Origin: Clostridia bacterium
Lineage (GTDB): Bacteria; Bacillota; Clostridia; Oscillospirales; Acutalibacteraceae
Assembly (NCBI GenBank): GCA_017502085.1
Contig: JAFVVQ010000042.1
Coordinates: 1 to 64,000 of the forward strand
DNA length: 64,000 nucleotides
Direction: 5' to 3'
The position numbers and the translations under genes are program-made. Shown here piece by piece: positions 1-8,333 of the stretch (within the stretch, counting starts at the first letter, position 1; each line of letters begins with the position of its first letter). The notes beneath the pieces were generated by a model, which saw nothing but the letters and a program-made list of their open reading frames with translations, searched no databases and was not told where the DNA came from.

Positions 1-2
1 CT

Positions 3-113
3 CCCATTGCAGGTCTTGTAATTACTGTTCTTGCAATTATCGGTATTCTCAATGCCCTTAACGGCAGAGCAAAGGAACTGCCTGTAATCGGCAAATTTAA
101 AATTTTGAAGTGA
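3..113 (+). CDS. C-terminal end of a small membrane protein (DUF4870/Tic20-like), partial
   Basis: The reading frame is open from the window edge to a TGA at 111-113. The visible 36 residues comprise one hydrophobic helix rich in Ile, Leu and Gly, then a basic tail ending in GKFKILK. The pattern NALNGRAKELPVIGK resembles the C-terminus of DUF4870/Tic20-like bacterial membrane proteins, in which a last helix is followed by a short NG.AKPLP.IG tail. The function of that family is not established. A strong hairpin at 152-180 ends the transcript. The assignment rests on only 36 residues, so it is tentative. Confidence 0.5.
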   Translation, partial: PIAGLVITVLAIIGILNALNGRAKELPVIGKFKILK

Positions 114-151
114 TTTAAAAAGGTTATTTGACAAGTATCATAACTAATCTC

Positions 152-185
152 GCAGGCAACATTTTTTCGATGTTGCCTGCTTTAT
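152..185 (+). terminator. Intrinsic terminator after the membrane-protein fragment
   Basis: Perfect 10-bp stem GCAGGCAACA (152-161) with TGTTGCCTGC (171-180), a 9-nt loop beginning TTTTTT, then a TTTAT tail. It separates the first gene from the recombinase remnant. Confidence 0.8.
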
Positions 186-222
186 CATTTATGTTTCTTT
201 TTAGTTTTCCCTCTTTGATTGT

Positions 223-1296
223 ATGGGCTTTTCATATTACATTGACAGCAATCAGTTTTTTCAGATTGACCCGATTACTGCACCTGTTGTTCTTGCTGCA
301 TTCAAAAGTTATGCCGAAGGTGCAAGTATGCGTGAGGTTACCGATGAAATGAACATCAAAGGTATCCGCACAAAGCTCGGCGGAAAAATCAGTGTCAACA
401 GTGTCACCCGTATGCTTCATAACCGCAAGTACATAGGTGAATATAAGTACCGTGACATTGTTCAGCCGAATGGAATCCCAGCAATAGTTCCGCAAGAATT
501 ATTTGACAGAGTTCAGGAGAGAATGAAAGAAAATAAAAAAGCTCCTGCCCGTCATAAAGCAGAAGATGATTACTTGCTGACAACAAAATTGTTTTGCGGT
601 AAGTGTCAGAGTATGATGGTTGGCGAAAGCGGAACGAGCCACACAAAAGAAGTTCACCGTTATTACAAATGTGTAGGTGTTAAACGTCATCGGGGATGCG
701 ACAAGAAAACAGTCCGCAAGGAATGGATTGAAAACATTGTGATTGAAGAAGTGAAAAAGCTTCTTGCCAATCAGGATATCATTGAGGATTTTGTAAACAG
801 AACCATAGCGGTTCTTAATCAGGAAAACACAGTTTTACCTCTGCTTCGCAAAAGATTTGCGGAAACACAGAAGGGCATAGACAATCTGGTCAATGCAATA
901 CAGATGGGAATTATCAGTCCGTCAACCAAGCAAAGATTAGATGAGTTGGAACGAGAAAAAGCAGAACTTTCGGTTGAAATAATGAAAGAAGAAATGGCGA
1001 GACCGACCATTACGAAAGAGAATATCCTCTGTTATTTTGAACAGTTCAGAAAATTAAACACCAATAAAATCGAACACAGACGAAGACTCATTGACAGCTT
1101 TGTCAATGCAATCTTCCTCTATGATGACAAAATGGTCATCACATTTAATTACAGAGAACAAACGAAGACAATCACCTTTGCCGATCTTGAAAAATCGGGC
1201 ATTGGTTCGGATATTAACGCAGTGGCTGCACCAAAGCGGCTTGTTTTTTGGCAAGCCGCTAATTTTTTTCAGATACTTATTCGGATTTTTTCTTGA
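223..1296 (+). pseudogene. Truncated large serine recombinase lacking its catalytic domain
   Basis: The product begins exactly where the Recombinase domain (PF07508) of large serine integrases begins: FFQIDPITAPVVLAAF followed by a GIRTKLGGKISVNSVTRMLHN DNA-binding segment. A zinc beta-ribbon follows (LFCGKCQSMM...YYKC...C, about residues 120-160), then a coiled coil (about 210-260). The N-terminal resolvase domain with the catalytic serine (about 130-150 residues in the family) is absent. The frame is closed by a TAG upstream, and there is no Shine-Dalgarno before the first ATG at 223. The C-terminus reads through the stem-loop at 1235-1260, suggesting the last 20 or so residues are also not original. 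It cannot catalyse strand exchange alone and is probably the remnant of an integrated element. A separate small resolvase supplying the catalytic domain is not visible here. Confidence 0.8.
1235..1269 (+). terminator. Intrinsic terminator overlapping the 3' end of the recombinase remnant
   Basis: Stem AGCGGCTTG (1235-1243) with CAAGCCGCT (1252-1260), loop TTTTTTGG, then AATTTTTTTC. It lies inside the remnant's last codons, so the present stop at 1294-1296 lies beyond the likely transcript end. Confidence 0.75.
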
Positions 1297-2212
1297 CAGC
1301 CATACATGCCCATGTTGCAAATCCGATCAATACAAGGACTCCGACAACGCAGATGACCCTCCACATTATCATACCCGTAGTGAGATTTCGTCCTTCGTAT
1401 ATTGCGGTTGTTGATTCCTCATGAGGCATGGTTGATGATTCTTCTGTCATTGCTTCGGTAGGTTGAGTAACATAAACCTGAGATATAATTATCTCTTTTT
1501 CATAGAAATAAACTTTGTCTTTGCCGGTTTTTTTCGAGGGAGACTTGGTGACGGATGATACAGATTCAATATGTTTCTTTGTTGTTTTATCTTTTGTTGA
1601 ATCTTTTCTGGTTGTTTTTATTTCTTTTCCGGTTGTTTTCTGCTTTTCGGTTGAGGTTGGTTTTGGCTTCTCGGTTTTGATTTCAGTCGTAGCTTCCGAT
1701 GCGCTGAATGTATCATTTTCGATCACAAACGGAAAATAGTATGAGTCACTTCCGTTACCGTCCCTGAAGCTGACAGAACCTGAAATTTTATCAGGCAATC
1801 CCCTTTTTATTGCGAATGTTGATTCACAGATTACCGTGTTCTCATTGAAAGGGCTCATTTTTGCATCAATATAATATTCGTTTACGTTGCCTTCCGTAAC
1901 AATAGAGTTCATTGTAATTGTTGCCGTAAAATCATCAAACAACGAAACAATGAAACCCGAACCGTCGACAGATTCTGATTCGGAATCCGATAAAAAAAGA
2001 CAAAATGAAATCTCATATTCATTCTCAATCCGATATTTCAACGTGGCTGATTGAACTTTATTACCGCTTTTCTTGTCTACAATAACAACGGTTTTCGAAT
2101 CCTGCCATTCAATCCCGTTATCTTTTCCGTCAATAATAGGTTTTGCATATGATGAGACAGTCAGAATCACAATTAATGCTATCATTAAAATCAAGGAACA
2201 TATTCGTTTCAT
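1277..2212 (-). CDS. Secreted membrane-anchored protein with Thr/Lys/Ser-rich linker
   Basis: A 311-residue protein with a clear signal peptide (residues 1-23, cleavage likely after SSYA). A beta-rich domain follows (about 24-170) opening with PIIDGKDNGIEW, which resembles the start of CBM9/DOMON-like modules. Next come a low-complexity Thr/Lys/Ser/Glu linker (about 172-255), one transmembrane helix (about 280-303) and a KKKSE cytoplasmic tail. The layout is that of a cell-surface display protein anchored at its C-terminus with the beta domain outside. It has its own promoter (2243-2271) and a weak Shine-Dalgarno. I do not recognise the family; a carbohydrate- or cofactor-binding role for the beta domain is only a suggestion from fold resemblance. 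Confidence 0.75.
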   Translation of the reverse strand: MKRICSLILMIALIVILTVSSYAKPIIDGKDNGIEWQDSKTVVIVDKKSGNKVQSATLKYRIENEYEISFCLFLSDSESESVDGSGFIVSLFDDFTATITMNSIVTEGNVNEYYIDAKMSPFNENTVICESTFAIKRGLPDKISGSVSFRDGNGSDSYYFPFVIENDTFSASEATTEIKTEKPKPTSTEKQKTTGKEIKTTRKDSTKDKTTKKHIESVSSVTKSPSKKTGKDKVYFYEKEIIISQVYVTQPTEAMTEESSTMPHEESTTAIYEGRNLTTGMIMWRVICVVGVLVLIGFATWACMAVKKKSE

Positions 2213-2242
2213 ACAATCAATCTTTCGACAAAATTTTTAAAC

Positions 2243-2271
2243 ATTCTATCATCAGAAAGCATAATTGTCAA
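2243..2271 (-). promoter_or_regulatory. Sigma-A promoter for the secreted protein gene
   Basis: On the minus strand: TTGACA (2271-2266), 17-nt spacer ending TGA, TAGAAT (2248-2243). The -10 is about 30 nt upstream of the ATG at 2212. Confidence 0.65.
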
Positions 2272-2283
2272 ACCGGAATTTAC

Positions 2284-2320
2284 AAAAACCCGACACCGCA
2301 GAAAAAAAGCGGTATCGGGT
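2284..2320 (-). terminator. Terminator of the GntR/ABC operon
   Basis: On the minus strand, 12-nt arms 2320-2309 and 2299-2288 pair with one wobble around a T-rich loop and are followed by TTTTT. It lies 7 nt past the permease stop. Confidence 0.8.
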
Positions 2321-2326
2321 CTATGT

Positions 2327-4810
2327 TTATTCAGGGATATACGCGATAGATGAGGATCCGTCATCATAGAGGAACTGAGCATAAACACCGTCATAGCAGT
2401 TGAGATACAGCATCCTCGCCTTAGACTCGTATTCAGCTATCAATTCCGGATTATCTTTAATTGTCTGTGCGCCGTCAGGGAACTCAATACGGCCTCCGTA
2501 CATCTCTTCATCGCACGGAAAATAAATCGTACCGTTAAAAAGCATTGTTCTGTCATTGAACTGATAATAATTACCGTCTGTTTCAGCACCTGTTACACCG
2601 CTCCATATTTTTACGGCATACGGAGTTTTTTCATTAACAAGATATTCATCATATCCGTTGCTGTTAATATAATTTACGGTATTAACCATATTTTCATAGA
2701 CGGGAATTGAGAAACCGTCTTCTGATACAACGCTGAATGAAGGATCTTCTTCAATTTTATCTACTTCATAGACGATTTCAGCGTCAGGTACGGGTACAAC
2801 AGATATTGAACCGTCACCTGTTTCATAGGATGAATCGCCGTAAGAATAAGGATCGGAAAATTCATAATCAGGAGAAGCGTTTTGGTAATTCTTGAATAAA
2901 ACGTAGCCGAGAAGTTTACTGTCGTTTTTATAATTCAAAGAAAACGTTCCTGCTTCAATATCCTTTCCGATTGCATTAATAAGATCTGTTTTAATACCTG
3001 CGTTCATTACGTTTTCGGGTACAGGCGTAATTCTTGTGAGATTAGGCGATGCAAACCCGATATCATAATAAGAAGAGAATACCGTCACGTAATGATTCAA
3101 GTCGAGATAAAATTCGTCATAGTCTTCACCTTCAACTATGAATTCGTCTCCGCTTTTATATGATTTCAAGACAAGTTCTTTATACTTTTCGGTTTCAGTA
3201 AACTCTGCAAGCTTGCACAGAATATCATTATTCGCAACGGTATAATTTCTCTGCATTGTTTTGCCGTTTTTGAGATGATACACGATTGTTATAGATACGG
3301 GTCTTGCCCTCTCACCATGGGGCAATGAAAGAGTTTCACCGTCAACCTGTGTATCGGAATAATCAATCAGCATTCTGTGAATATCAATCGCTCTCTGGAT
3401 ATCTTCCTCTGAAGTGAATCCGCCGACCAGTCTGTAGTCTCTTTCTTCCCTAACAGATGAAACTGCGGGTAAATAATAATTGTCATCTTCGTAAAAGTAA
3501 AAATCACTGTAACTGATGTTCTGCGGTGCTATCATAAGATCAGCGGTATTTGTGCGAATTGATACGCTTTCAATTTTATCAACTGCAGGAATTCTTGTTT
3601 TGAATCCGAAAAATCCCGTTACAAAAATTAATATACCAAGTGAATATATTGCAAGATGAAGAGGATATTTCCAAAGAGTTCTGAACATCTTTTTAATGCT
3701 TCTGAGTGAAATTGCATCAACAACGATATATACAACGGCAAATATCAACGCAGTAAAAATCAAAAGAAGTATTTTATCGTTCAAGCTATCTGTTGCTATC
3801 ATTTCTGGAAGAAGTGCAGCAGAAAGGAAAGTTGAAATAATGAAAACACCTGCAAAGGTTGCCTTGGGGTTTGAACCCATAAATCCTGCAATCTCAGTCT
3901 TACGTTTTTTGAAAGCAACCCAGCCGAGAAGAACTACAACCGCAGTCAGAATTGTCCAGAAAATCAACGGTCTGTAATCAATTGCATTCCACTCATAAGG
4001 ACCTTTCACAAGTTTATATCGGATTCTCATATCTGACGAAAACGGGAAACAAAGGAAATCTGCAACGAAATTTATAATATCGATGTGTGAAGAAGGAATC
4101 AAACCAACACCGAGAATCTGATAAGTACCTGTTGCAGAAGTCCAGTATGCTGAATTGTTTATATGGCCGACAAGGAAATTTTTGAAAAGAAATTCTATAT
4201 AAACTGCAACAGATAACGGAGAAACAACGTAAAGCGCACTGAAAACAAGTCCTTCGATAACCGTTCCTACAATCGAAAAAACAGCCGATGTTACCGCAAA
4301 AACAAAAACTTCAAGAACCGTATAATTAAGAAGCATATAGACAAAGGTTCTCCAGAGTTCTGACGATGATCCGAATAAAACAAGATTTGTGATCAGTGTT
4401 ATGATCAGTGGAATGATCTGTGAAACAATAACCATAACTGCGCCTGCAGTAAATTTTCCGAAAAACATTGTTGTTCTGGTTACACCGAGACTGTAATATA
4501 CATTGACCGCACTCTTATTCATCATATACCTGAAAATCAGAGCAGCAGTTACAAACGGGCAAAGAAGCATCGCTGCATTAAAGATTACACCGAAAAAATC
4601 ATTGTTCGGATTGCTGAATACATAAATATGTTCTTCGAGTCCGTATCCCAAAGCGCCTGAATAGACCTCATTGAAATAACGTGATATGGGATCAAAAAGC
4701 TGATATATCAGATTATAAACAAAAACAAGAACAGGAATAATGCAGGTCTTTTTAATTGTGTTAAAAAACGTAAATCTGAAACAATTAACCGAAGATTTCT
4801 TTGAAGTCAT
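2327..4810 (-). CDS. ABC-2 type transporter permease with large C-terminal extracellular domain
   Basis: About 827 residues from the ATG at 4810, chosen because GGAGGG lies 8 nt upstream; an in-frame upstream ATG at 4870 has no such site and lies deep in the ATPase gene. The N-terminal half (to about residue 420) has roughly ten hydrophobic helices including a YYSLGVTRTTMFFGKF loop typical of ABC-2 permeases. The C-terminal half (about 400 residues) is soluble and acidic and presumably outside the cell. It overlaps the ATPase gene by 26 bp, so the two are translationally coupled. With the preceding YtrA-type repressor and ATPase this is a YtrABC-like system; such systems are often induced by cell-wall-active antibiotics, but the substrate is unknown. 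Confidence in the ABC permease class is high, in the role low. Confidence 0.85.
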   Translation of the reverse strand: MTSKKSSVNCFRFTFFNTIKKTCIIPVLVFVYNLIYQLFDPISRYFNEVYSGALGYGLEEHIYVFSNPNNDFFGVIFNAAMLLCPFVTAALIFRYMMNKSAVNVYYSLGVTRTTMFFGKFTAGAVMVIVSQIIPLIITLITNLVLFGSSSELWRTFVYMLLNYTVLEVFVFAVTSAVFSIVGTVIEGLVFSALYVVSPLSVAVYIEFLFKNFLVGHINNSAYWTSATGTYQILGVGLIPSSHIDIINFVADFLCFPFSSDMRIRYKLVKGPYEWNAIDYRPLIFWTILTAVVVLLGWVAFKKRKTEIAGFMGSNPKATFAGVFIISTFLSAALLPEMIATDSLNDKILLLIFTALIFAVVYIVVDAISLRSIKKMFRTLWKYPLHLAIYSLGILIFVTGFFGFKTRIPAVDKIESVSIRTNTADLMIAPQNISYSDFYFYEDDNYYLPAVSSVREERDYRLVGGFTSEEDIQRAIDIHRMLIDYSDTQVDGETLSLPHGERARPVSITIVYHLKNGKTMQRNYTVANNDILCKLAEFTETEKYKELVLKSYKSGDEFIVEGEDYDEFYLDLNHYVTVFSSYYDIGFASPNLTRITPVPENVMNAGIKTDLINAIGKDIEAGTFSLNYKNDSKLLGYVLFKNYQNASPDYEFSDPYSYGDSSYETGDGSISVVPVPDAEIVYEVDKIEEDPSFSVVSEDGFSIPVYENMVNTVNYINSNGYDEYLVNEKTPYAVKIWSGVTGAETDGNYYQFNDRTMLFNGTIYFPCDEEMYGGRIEFPDGAQTIKDNPELIAEYESKARMLYLNCYDGVYAQFLYDDGSSSIAYIPE

Positions 4811-5684
4811 AATCTGCACCCTCCATTTCTTCAAGGAATATTTCTTCAAGTGAAAGCGGGAATTTCTCAATAAGAATGGGATTCATTTTCTTGAGTTCGT
4901 TTTCGACAGTTTCAGCATCTCCCTTGATTGATACCGTGATGATTCTGCCGTCAATATGAATTTTTTTATAATCAAAATCAGCAAAATCGTTTTCTGATTT
5001 GAGTTCATTGAATACAAGACGGAATTTGCATCTGCTCTCACTGATATCATCAACACAGCAATCAAGAACAATCTTTTTGCCGTTGATGAGAGCTATGTGA
5101 TCACAAATATCCGTTAATTCGTGAAGATTATGAGATGAAATGATAACACTGCATCCCCTCTCCGCAACGTATTCAACCAGCATATTATTCATAAGGTTGC
5201 GTTTGGCGGGGTCAAGACCGTCGAAACTTTCATCAAGAAGAAGAATATCGGGATTGGTAGACATTCCGAGAATCATTTCCGCCTGCCTCTGCATACCCTT
5301 TGAGAACGAGTTAAGCCTTGCGTGTTTATCGAGACCGAATACATCGCAGAGTTTATCGAGAGTTTCATAGCTGAAAGAAGGATAATATCCGCTGTAAAAA
5401 CGAGCCATTTTGAAAATTGTTGAATAAGGCTCAAAATATATGTCATCGGGAACATAAAAAAGTTTCTGACGTTCGGTTGTCGAATCATAAGTATTAACTC
5501 CGTCGATCAGAACTTCACCGCCATCCGCTTTATATACTCCGGAAATGGTTTTAAGCAGTGTTGTTTTACCTGCACCGTTATAACCAACGAGTCCATAGAT
5601 AGACGCTTTATCCACCTTAAAACTGAGGTTGTCGATTGCGGTGAAATCACCGAATTTTTTCGTGACGCTTTTAATTTCAATCAT
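4785..5684 (-). CDS. ABC transporter ATP-binding protein (YtrB-like)
   Basis: About 299 residues from the ATG at 5684, preceded by AAGGAGG. Walker A is GYNGAGKTT. A short signature region precedes Walker B (DILLLDESFDGLDP), and a switch histidine occurs in SSHNLHEL. The signature LNSFSKGMQRQ replaces the canonical LSGGQ, as in many ABC-2 exporter ATPases of this type. The last 80 or so residues form the usual small C-terminal domain. It starts 5 nt after the GntR gene and overlaps the permease gene, so all three are one transcription unit. It should energise the 2327-4810 permease at the cytoplasmic face. Confidence 0.92.
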   Translation of the reverse strand: MIEIKSVTKKFGDFTAIDNLSFKVDKASIYGLVGYNGAGKTTLLKTISGVYKADGGEVLIDGVNTYDSTTERQKLFYVPDDIYFEPYSTIFKMARFYSGYYPSFSYETLDKLCDVFGLDKHARLNSFSKGMQRQAEMILGMSTNPDILLLDESFDGLDPAKRNLMNNMLVEYVAERGCSVIISSHNLHELTDICDHIALINGKKIVLDCCVDDISESRCKFRLVFNELKSENDFADFDYKKIHIDGRIITVSIKGDAETVENELKKMNPILIEKFPLSLEEIFLEEMEGADYDFKEIFG

Positions 5685-5688
5685 AGAA

Positions 5689-6054
5689 TTATTCCTCCTT
5701 ATAAACGGAATTGACAAGATTCAGAATCTCCTCTAACCCCACACCGATTGATTTTGCTATTTCAACGGAGTTTTTCAAATCATTCATTGCTTTATTACAA
5801 AGCGATGAGTCAGTAGCCGCATTCTCACTGACAAAACTGCCTGTGCCGGGTACGGAATAAATCGCTCCGGTCGATTCAAGCTCCGCAAAAGCTTTTTTAA
5901 CGGTATTAACGTTAATTGACGTATCTGCCGAAATCTGTCTTATAGACGGAAGTTTTGAATGCGGCGGATACACTCCGACTCGGATAAGAGTTATGATCTG
6001 ATTTTTGATTTGTTCATAAACAGGTATTTTACTTCGTTTATCAATTACTAACAT
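5689..6054 (-). CDS. GntR-family transcriptional repressor, YtrA subfamily
   Basis: A 121-residue protein. The N-terminal winged helix has the GntR signature (PVYEQIKNQII, then HSKLPSIRQISADTSINVNTV, then LESTGAIYSVPGTGSFV). The C-terminal segment is only about 45 residues of helix, the short effector/dimerisation tail that defines YtrA-type GntR proteins, instead of a full FCD or UTRA domain. GGAGGTG precedes the ATG at 6054. Just upstream is a perfect inverted repeat at 6067-6093 placed after the promoter -10, so autorepression of the operon is very likely. The inducer cannot be deduced. Confidence 0.9.
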   Translation of the reverse strand: MLVIDKRSKIPVYEQIKNQIITLIRVGVYPPHSKLPSIRQISADTSINVNTVKKAFAELESTGAIYSVPGTGSFVSENAATDSSLCNKAMNDLKNSVEIAKSIGVGLEEILNLVNSVYKEE

Positions 6055-6066
6055 CGCATCACCTCC

Positions 6067-6093
6067 AAGTGTGATAGCTGTGATATCACACTT
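6067..6093 (-). promoter_or_regulatory. Operator of the GntR/ABC operon
   Basis: Perfect 10-bp inverted repeat AAGTGTGATA (6067-6076) and TATCACACTT (6084-6093), 7-nt spacer. It begins 2 nt downstream of the -10 and covers the expected start of transcription, the classic position for a repressor. The neighbouring GntR protein is the obvious ligand. Confidence 0.75.
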
Positions 6094-6095
6094 GT

Positions 6096-6124
6096 AATAT
6101 AGCAGATATGTTCTGATTTGTCAA
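6096..6124 (-). promoter_or_regulatory. Promoter of the GntR/ABC operon
   Basis: Minus strand TTGACA (6124-6119), 17-nt spacer, TATATT (6101-6096). Confidence 0.7.
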
Positions 6125-6190
6125 CTGTTTTTTTGTTTTCAGAAACCACTAAGTTTTGTGTTATAAATTATAAAAATATGTAATTATATA

Positions 6191-6219
6191 TTGTATTTTG
6201 TGGATTAATATGATATATT
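6191..6219 (+). promoter_or_regulatory. Extended -10 promoter for the DivIVA-like gene
   Basis: TTGTAT (6191-6196), 17-nt spacer ending in TGA, TATATT (6214-6219). It diverges from the GntR promoter about 70 bp away. Confidence 0.55.
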
Positions 6220-6248
6220 TAAATTGATAAATTTTTGGAGGATATGAG

Positions 6249-6539
6249 ATGGATACAAAAGAATTATTTGAAATTTCAGCTAACGGTTATGATTGCGAAC
6301 AGGTTGAGCAGTATGTCGCTCTGCTTAAAGCCCAGTATAAAAAACTGTTTGATTATGCTAAAGCTACAGAAGGCAACAACGAGAAACTCAAAAAAATATG
6401 CCGTGCACTTTCCGACGAAAACAAAGCTCTCAAAGCGTCAGGCTTAAATTCTGTTGCCGCTAAATCCGGTCCCGAAAGAATTGTTGAACTTACTCATGAA
6501 ATAGAAAAAATCGCTGCATCACTCAGCTCAGATAATTAA
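6249..6539 (+). CDS. Small DivIVA-like coiled-coil protein
   Basis: A 96-residue protein with GGAGG 7 nt upstream of ATG 6249. Its N-terminus, FEISANGYDCEQVEQYV followed by a heptad coiled coil through about residue 64, matches the pattern of DivIVA/GpsB N-terminal domains (short hydrophobic lead, G-Y-D..EV..Y, then coiled coil). It is far shorter than DivIVA. The tail (about 65-96) has a second short amphipathic helix. It is followed 28 nt later by a membrane protein in the same direction. A role in division or polar scaffolding is an inference from the motif; the family is otherwise uncharacterised to me. Confidence 0.7.
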   Translation: MDTKELFEISANGYDCEQVEQYVALLKAQYKKLFDYAKATEGNNEKLKKICRALSDENKALKASGLNSVAAKSGPERIVELTHEIEKIAASLSSDN

Positions 6540-6567
6540 TTGTTATTTTTGAAAGGCAGTATTACAT

Positions 6568-7422
6568 ATGGATGAATTCAGAATTCTGAGCATCGAGGAA
6601 TTCGATGCCGATTTTGTGCAGAAAAAAAGAGTTAATAAAACTGTTACACAGCCCCCAAAACAGAGTCTTATTCCCGAGTTGGCAAAAAATGAATCAGATA
6701 ATAAGTCTCAGACTGTCGATGCCGAAGTTAAACCCGAAACAACCGAAACCTCTTTCTTGAATGTGAATTTTGAGAATGAAACAGACGAAATTGAATCTGA
6801 AGAAAGTGAAGTTATTACTTCTGAAGAAAAAACTTCGGATAAAAAATCTGAAAAGTCTTCCGAATCAAGAAATAGCAAACACGGTATTTTGGCAGGAAAA
6901 ATTATTTCAATTATTCTTCTCTGTGTGACTGTTGTTGTTTTCTTCCTCGGATGCTTTGTTTCGGTATTTATTAACAATGACGGTGTTGATATCGGAGGCA
7001 TCTGCCTCAATTCTCAGGTAAGAGATATCAGAATCGGAGAAGACACAATCAAAGAAGGTTCACTGATAATTTCTAAAAAAATTGAAGCATCTGATTATAC
7101 GGCAAATATCAATAAGCCCGTTGCTGTGCCGGTTGAAAATACGCCGGGTTGTGATATTCAGTATATTTACAGCGCTGAAAATATTTCAGAATATGAATGC
7201 GTTATTACAGGATATGACCCTGAAACAAACCATATCAACGATATCGGTGTTTCGAGTGTTGACAGCTACGGTATTGTCACGCACTATTTACCCGCAGCCG
7301 GCGGAATTGTTGTTTTTGCAATGAATAATGCAATTCTTGTTTGTGCACTGTTTGTTCTTCTTTCCGCACTGTGGTGTATGCTTCTTGTTCTTTTCGAAAA
7401 GAATAAAAAGAAAAATAAATAA
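6568..7422 (+). CDS. Two-pass membrane protein with acidic N-terminus, signal-peptidase-like topology
   Basis: A 284-residue protein. Residues 1-105 are acidic, Ser/Glu/Lys-rich and probably disordered. A transmembrane helix follows (about 111-133), then a beta-rich outer domain (about 135-245), a second helix (about 248-275) and a Lys-rich tail. The outer domain contains IKEGSLIISKKI, like the G-D-L-V-I-V-K segment after the active-site strand of type I (SipW-like) signal peptidases, and the two-helix frame matches that group. The catalytic P-S-M motif is missing, so if related it is probably inactive. It is likely co-transcribed with the DivIVA-like gene and ends at a shared terminator. Confidence 0.7.
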   Translation: MDEFRILSIEEFDADFVQKKRVNKTVTQPPKQSLIPELAKNESDNKSQTVDAEVKPETTETSFLNVNFENETDEIESEESEVITSEEKTSDKKSEKSSESRNSKHGILAGKIISIILLCVTVVVFFLGCFVSVFINNDGVDIGGICLNSQVRDIRIGEDTIKEGSLIISKKIEASDYTANINKPVAVPVENTPGCDIQYIYSAENISEYECVITGYDPETNHINDIGVSSVDSYGIVTHYLPAAGGIVVFAMNNAILVCALFVLLSALWCMLLVLFEKNKKKNK

Positions 7423-7426
7423 ATAA

Positions 7427-7466
7427 AGACACACTTTCAAGAAAAGAAAGTGTGTCTATTCTTTTA
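7427..7466. terminator. Bidirectional terminator between convergent genes
   Basis: 12-bp perfect stem AGACACACTTTC (7427-7438) with GAAAGTGTGTCT (7446-7457). There is a T-rich tract on both strands (ATTCTTTTA on plus, TTTATTTATT on minus), serving the membrane protein and mgtC genes. Confidence 0.85.
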
Positions 7467-8153
7467 TATTTCAAATGAAATTATACTGTCATCCTGTTCA
7501 ACAAGAAGCATTATTTCATCCATTGAAATAGCTCTTGATTTTTTAACAGTAACGTCAAGCGTAAGCGTTGCATCTTTATTTCTTCTGATGTTGCACTTTT
7601 CGATGGTTATATTTTTTTCCGAGAGTTTCTCTTTGAAATTTTTAACCGCGCCTTTTGAATCGGTAACAACAACAACGAATTCATTTGCGGTCTTTTCGAG
7701 CCTTGAGAAATAATGATGGAGTATCAGCTGAGAGATAATCATTATAATCGATGCCGCTATACCGAGAGGATACATTCCTGCACCGATAGCAAGACCGACG
7801 CCTGCGGTTGTCCAGATACCTGCAGCAGTGGTGAGACCTTTAATGGAGACATCCCTGACAAATATAACACCCGCGCCAAGGAAACCGACACCTGTTACAA
7901 CGTTTGAAGCGATTCTGGATGCATCAGCTCTGAGACCTTCGTACTGAAGCAAATCAAAGAAACCGTATTTTGAGACTATCATAATAAGGGCTGCACCGAG
8001 AGCAACAATCATATGCGTTCTGATGCCCGCATCCTTCTGACGGCGGCTTCTTTCGAGACCGATAAAAGCACCGCAAAGCGAAGCGCAAAGCATTCTTAAT
8101 ATATAGGTTTCAACAATGAATTCCTGATAAAAATATTCAAATATTTCTGCCAT
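7464..8153 (-). CDS. MgtC/SapB family membrane protein
   Basis: A 229-residue protein starting at ATG 8153; AGGGGA sits 7 nt upstream of this codon, while the ATG at 8159 is too close. The N-terminal hydrophobic part has the family signatures: CGAFIGLERSRRQKDAGIRTH, then VVTGVGFLGAGVIF, then GLTTAAGIWTTAGVGLA. About five helices are followed by a C-terminal ACT-like cytoplasmic domain (from about residue 155). Members are linked to low-magnesium survival and, in pathogens, virulence; the biochemical activity is unsettled. It is a single gene with a consensus promoter and a shared terminator. Confidence 0.93.
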   Translation of the reverse strand: MAEIFEYFYQEFIVETYILRMLCASLCGAFIGLERSRRQKDAGIRTHMIVALGAALIMIVSKYGFFDLLQYEGLRADASRIASNVVTGVGFLGAGVIFVRDVSIKGLTTAAGIWTTAGVGLAIGAGMYPLGIAASIIMIISQLILHHYFSRLEKTANEFVVVVTDSKGAVKNFKEKLSEKNITIEKCNIRRNKDATLTLDVTVKKSRAISMDEIMLLVEQDDSIISFEI

Positions 8154-8185
8154 AATCATTCCCCTAACTTTATTTATATCTTTTT

Positions 8186-8214
8186 ATTATAATTGTTGAA
8201 AGGATTTTTGTCAA
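8186..8214 (-). promoter_or_regulatory. Consensus sigma-A promoter for the mgtC-like gene
   Basis: Minus strand TTGACA (8214-8209), 17-nt spacer, TATAAT (8191-8186): a full consensus match. Confidence 0.75.
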
Positions 8215-8289
8215 TTAATTTCATAGAAAAACGATACTATTTCCATCAACACGGTTTGACAGTTATTTTAATCATTTATTATATTCTGA

Positions 8290-8325
8290 CAAAAAACTGC
8301 GGGCTGTTATAAATCGCCCGCAGTT
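8290..8325 (-). terminator. Terminator of the DUF368 gene
   Basis: 10-bp stem AACTGCGGGC (8325-8316 on the minus strand) with GCCCGCAGTT (8304-8295), 11-nt loop, then TTTTTG. It lies 9 nt past the stop. Confidence 0.85.
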
Positions 8326-8333
8326 AAAACTAT

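Noticed and set aside
152..1260. The two T-loop hairpins as ends of a mobile element
   Set aside because: Stems differ in sequence and neither is flanked by a target-site duplication. They are ordinary intrinsic terminators.
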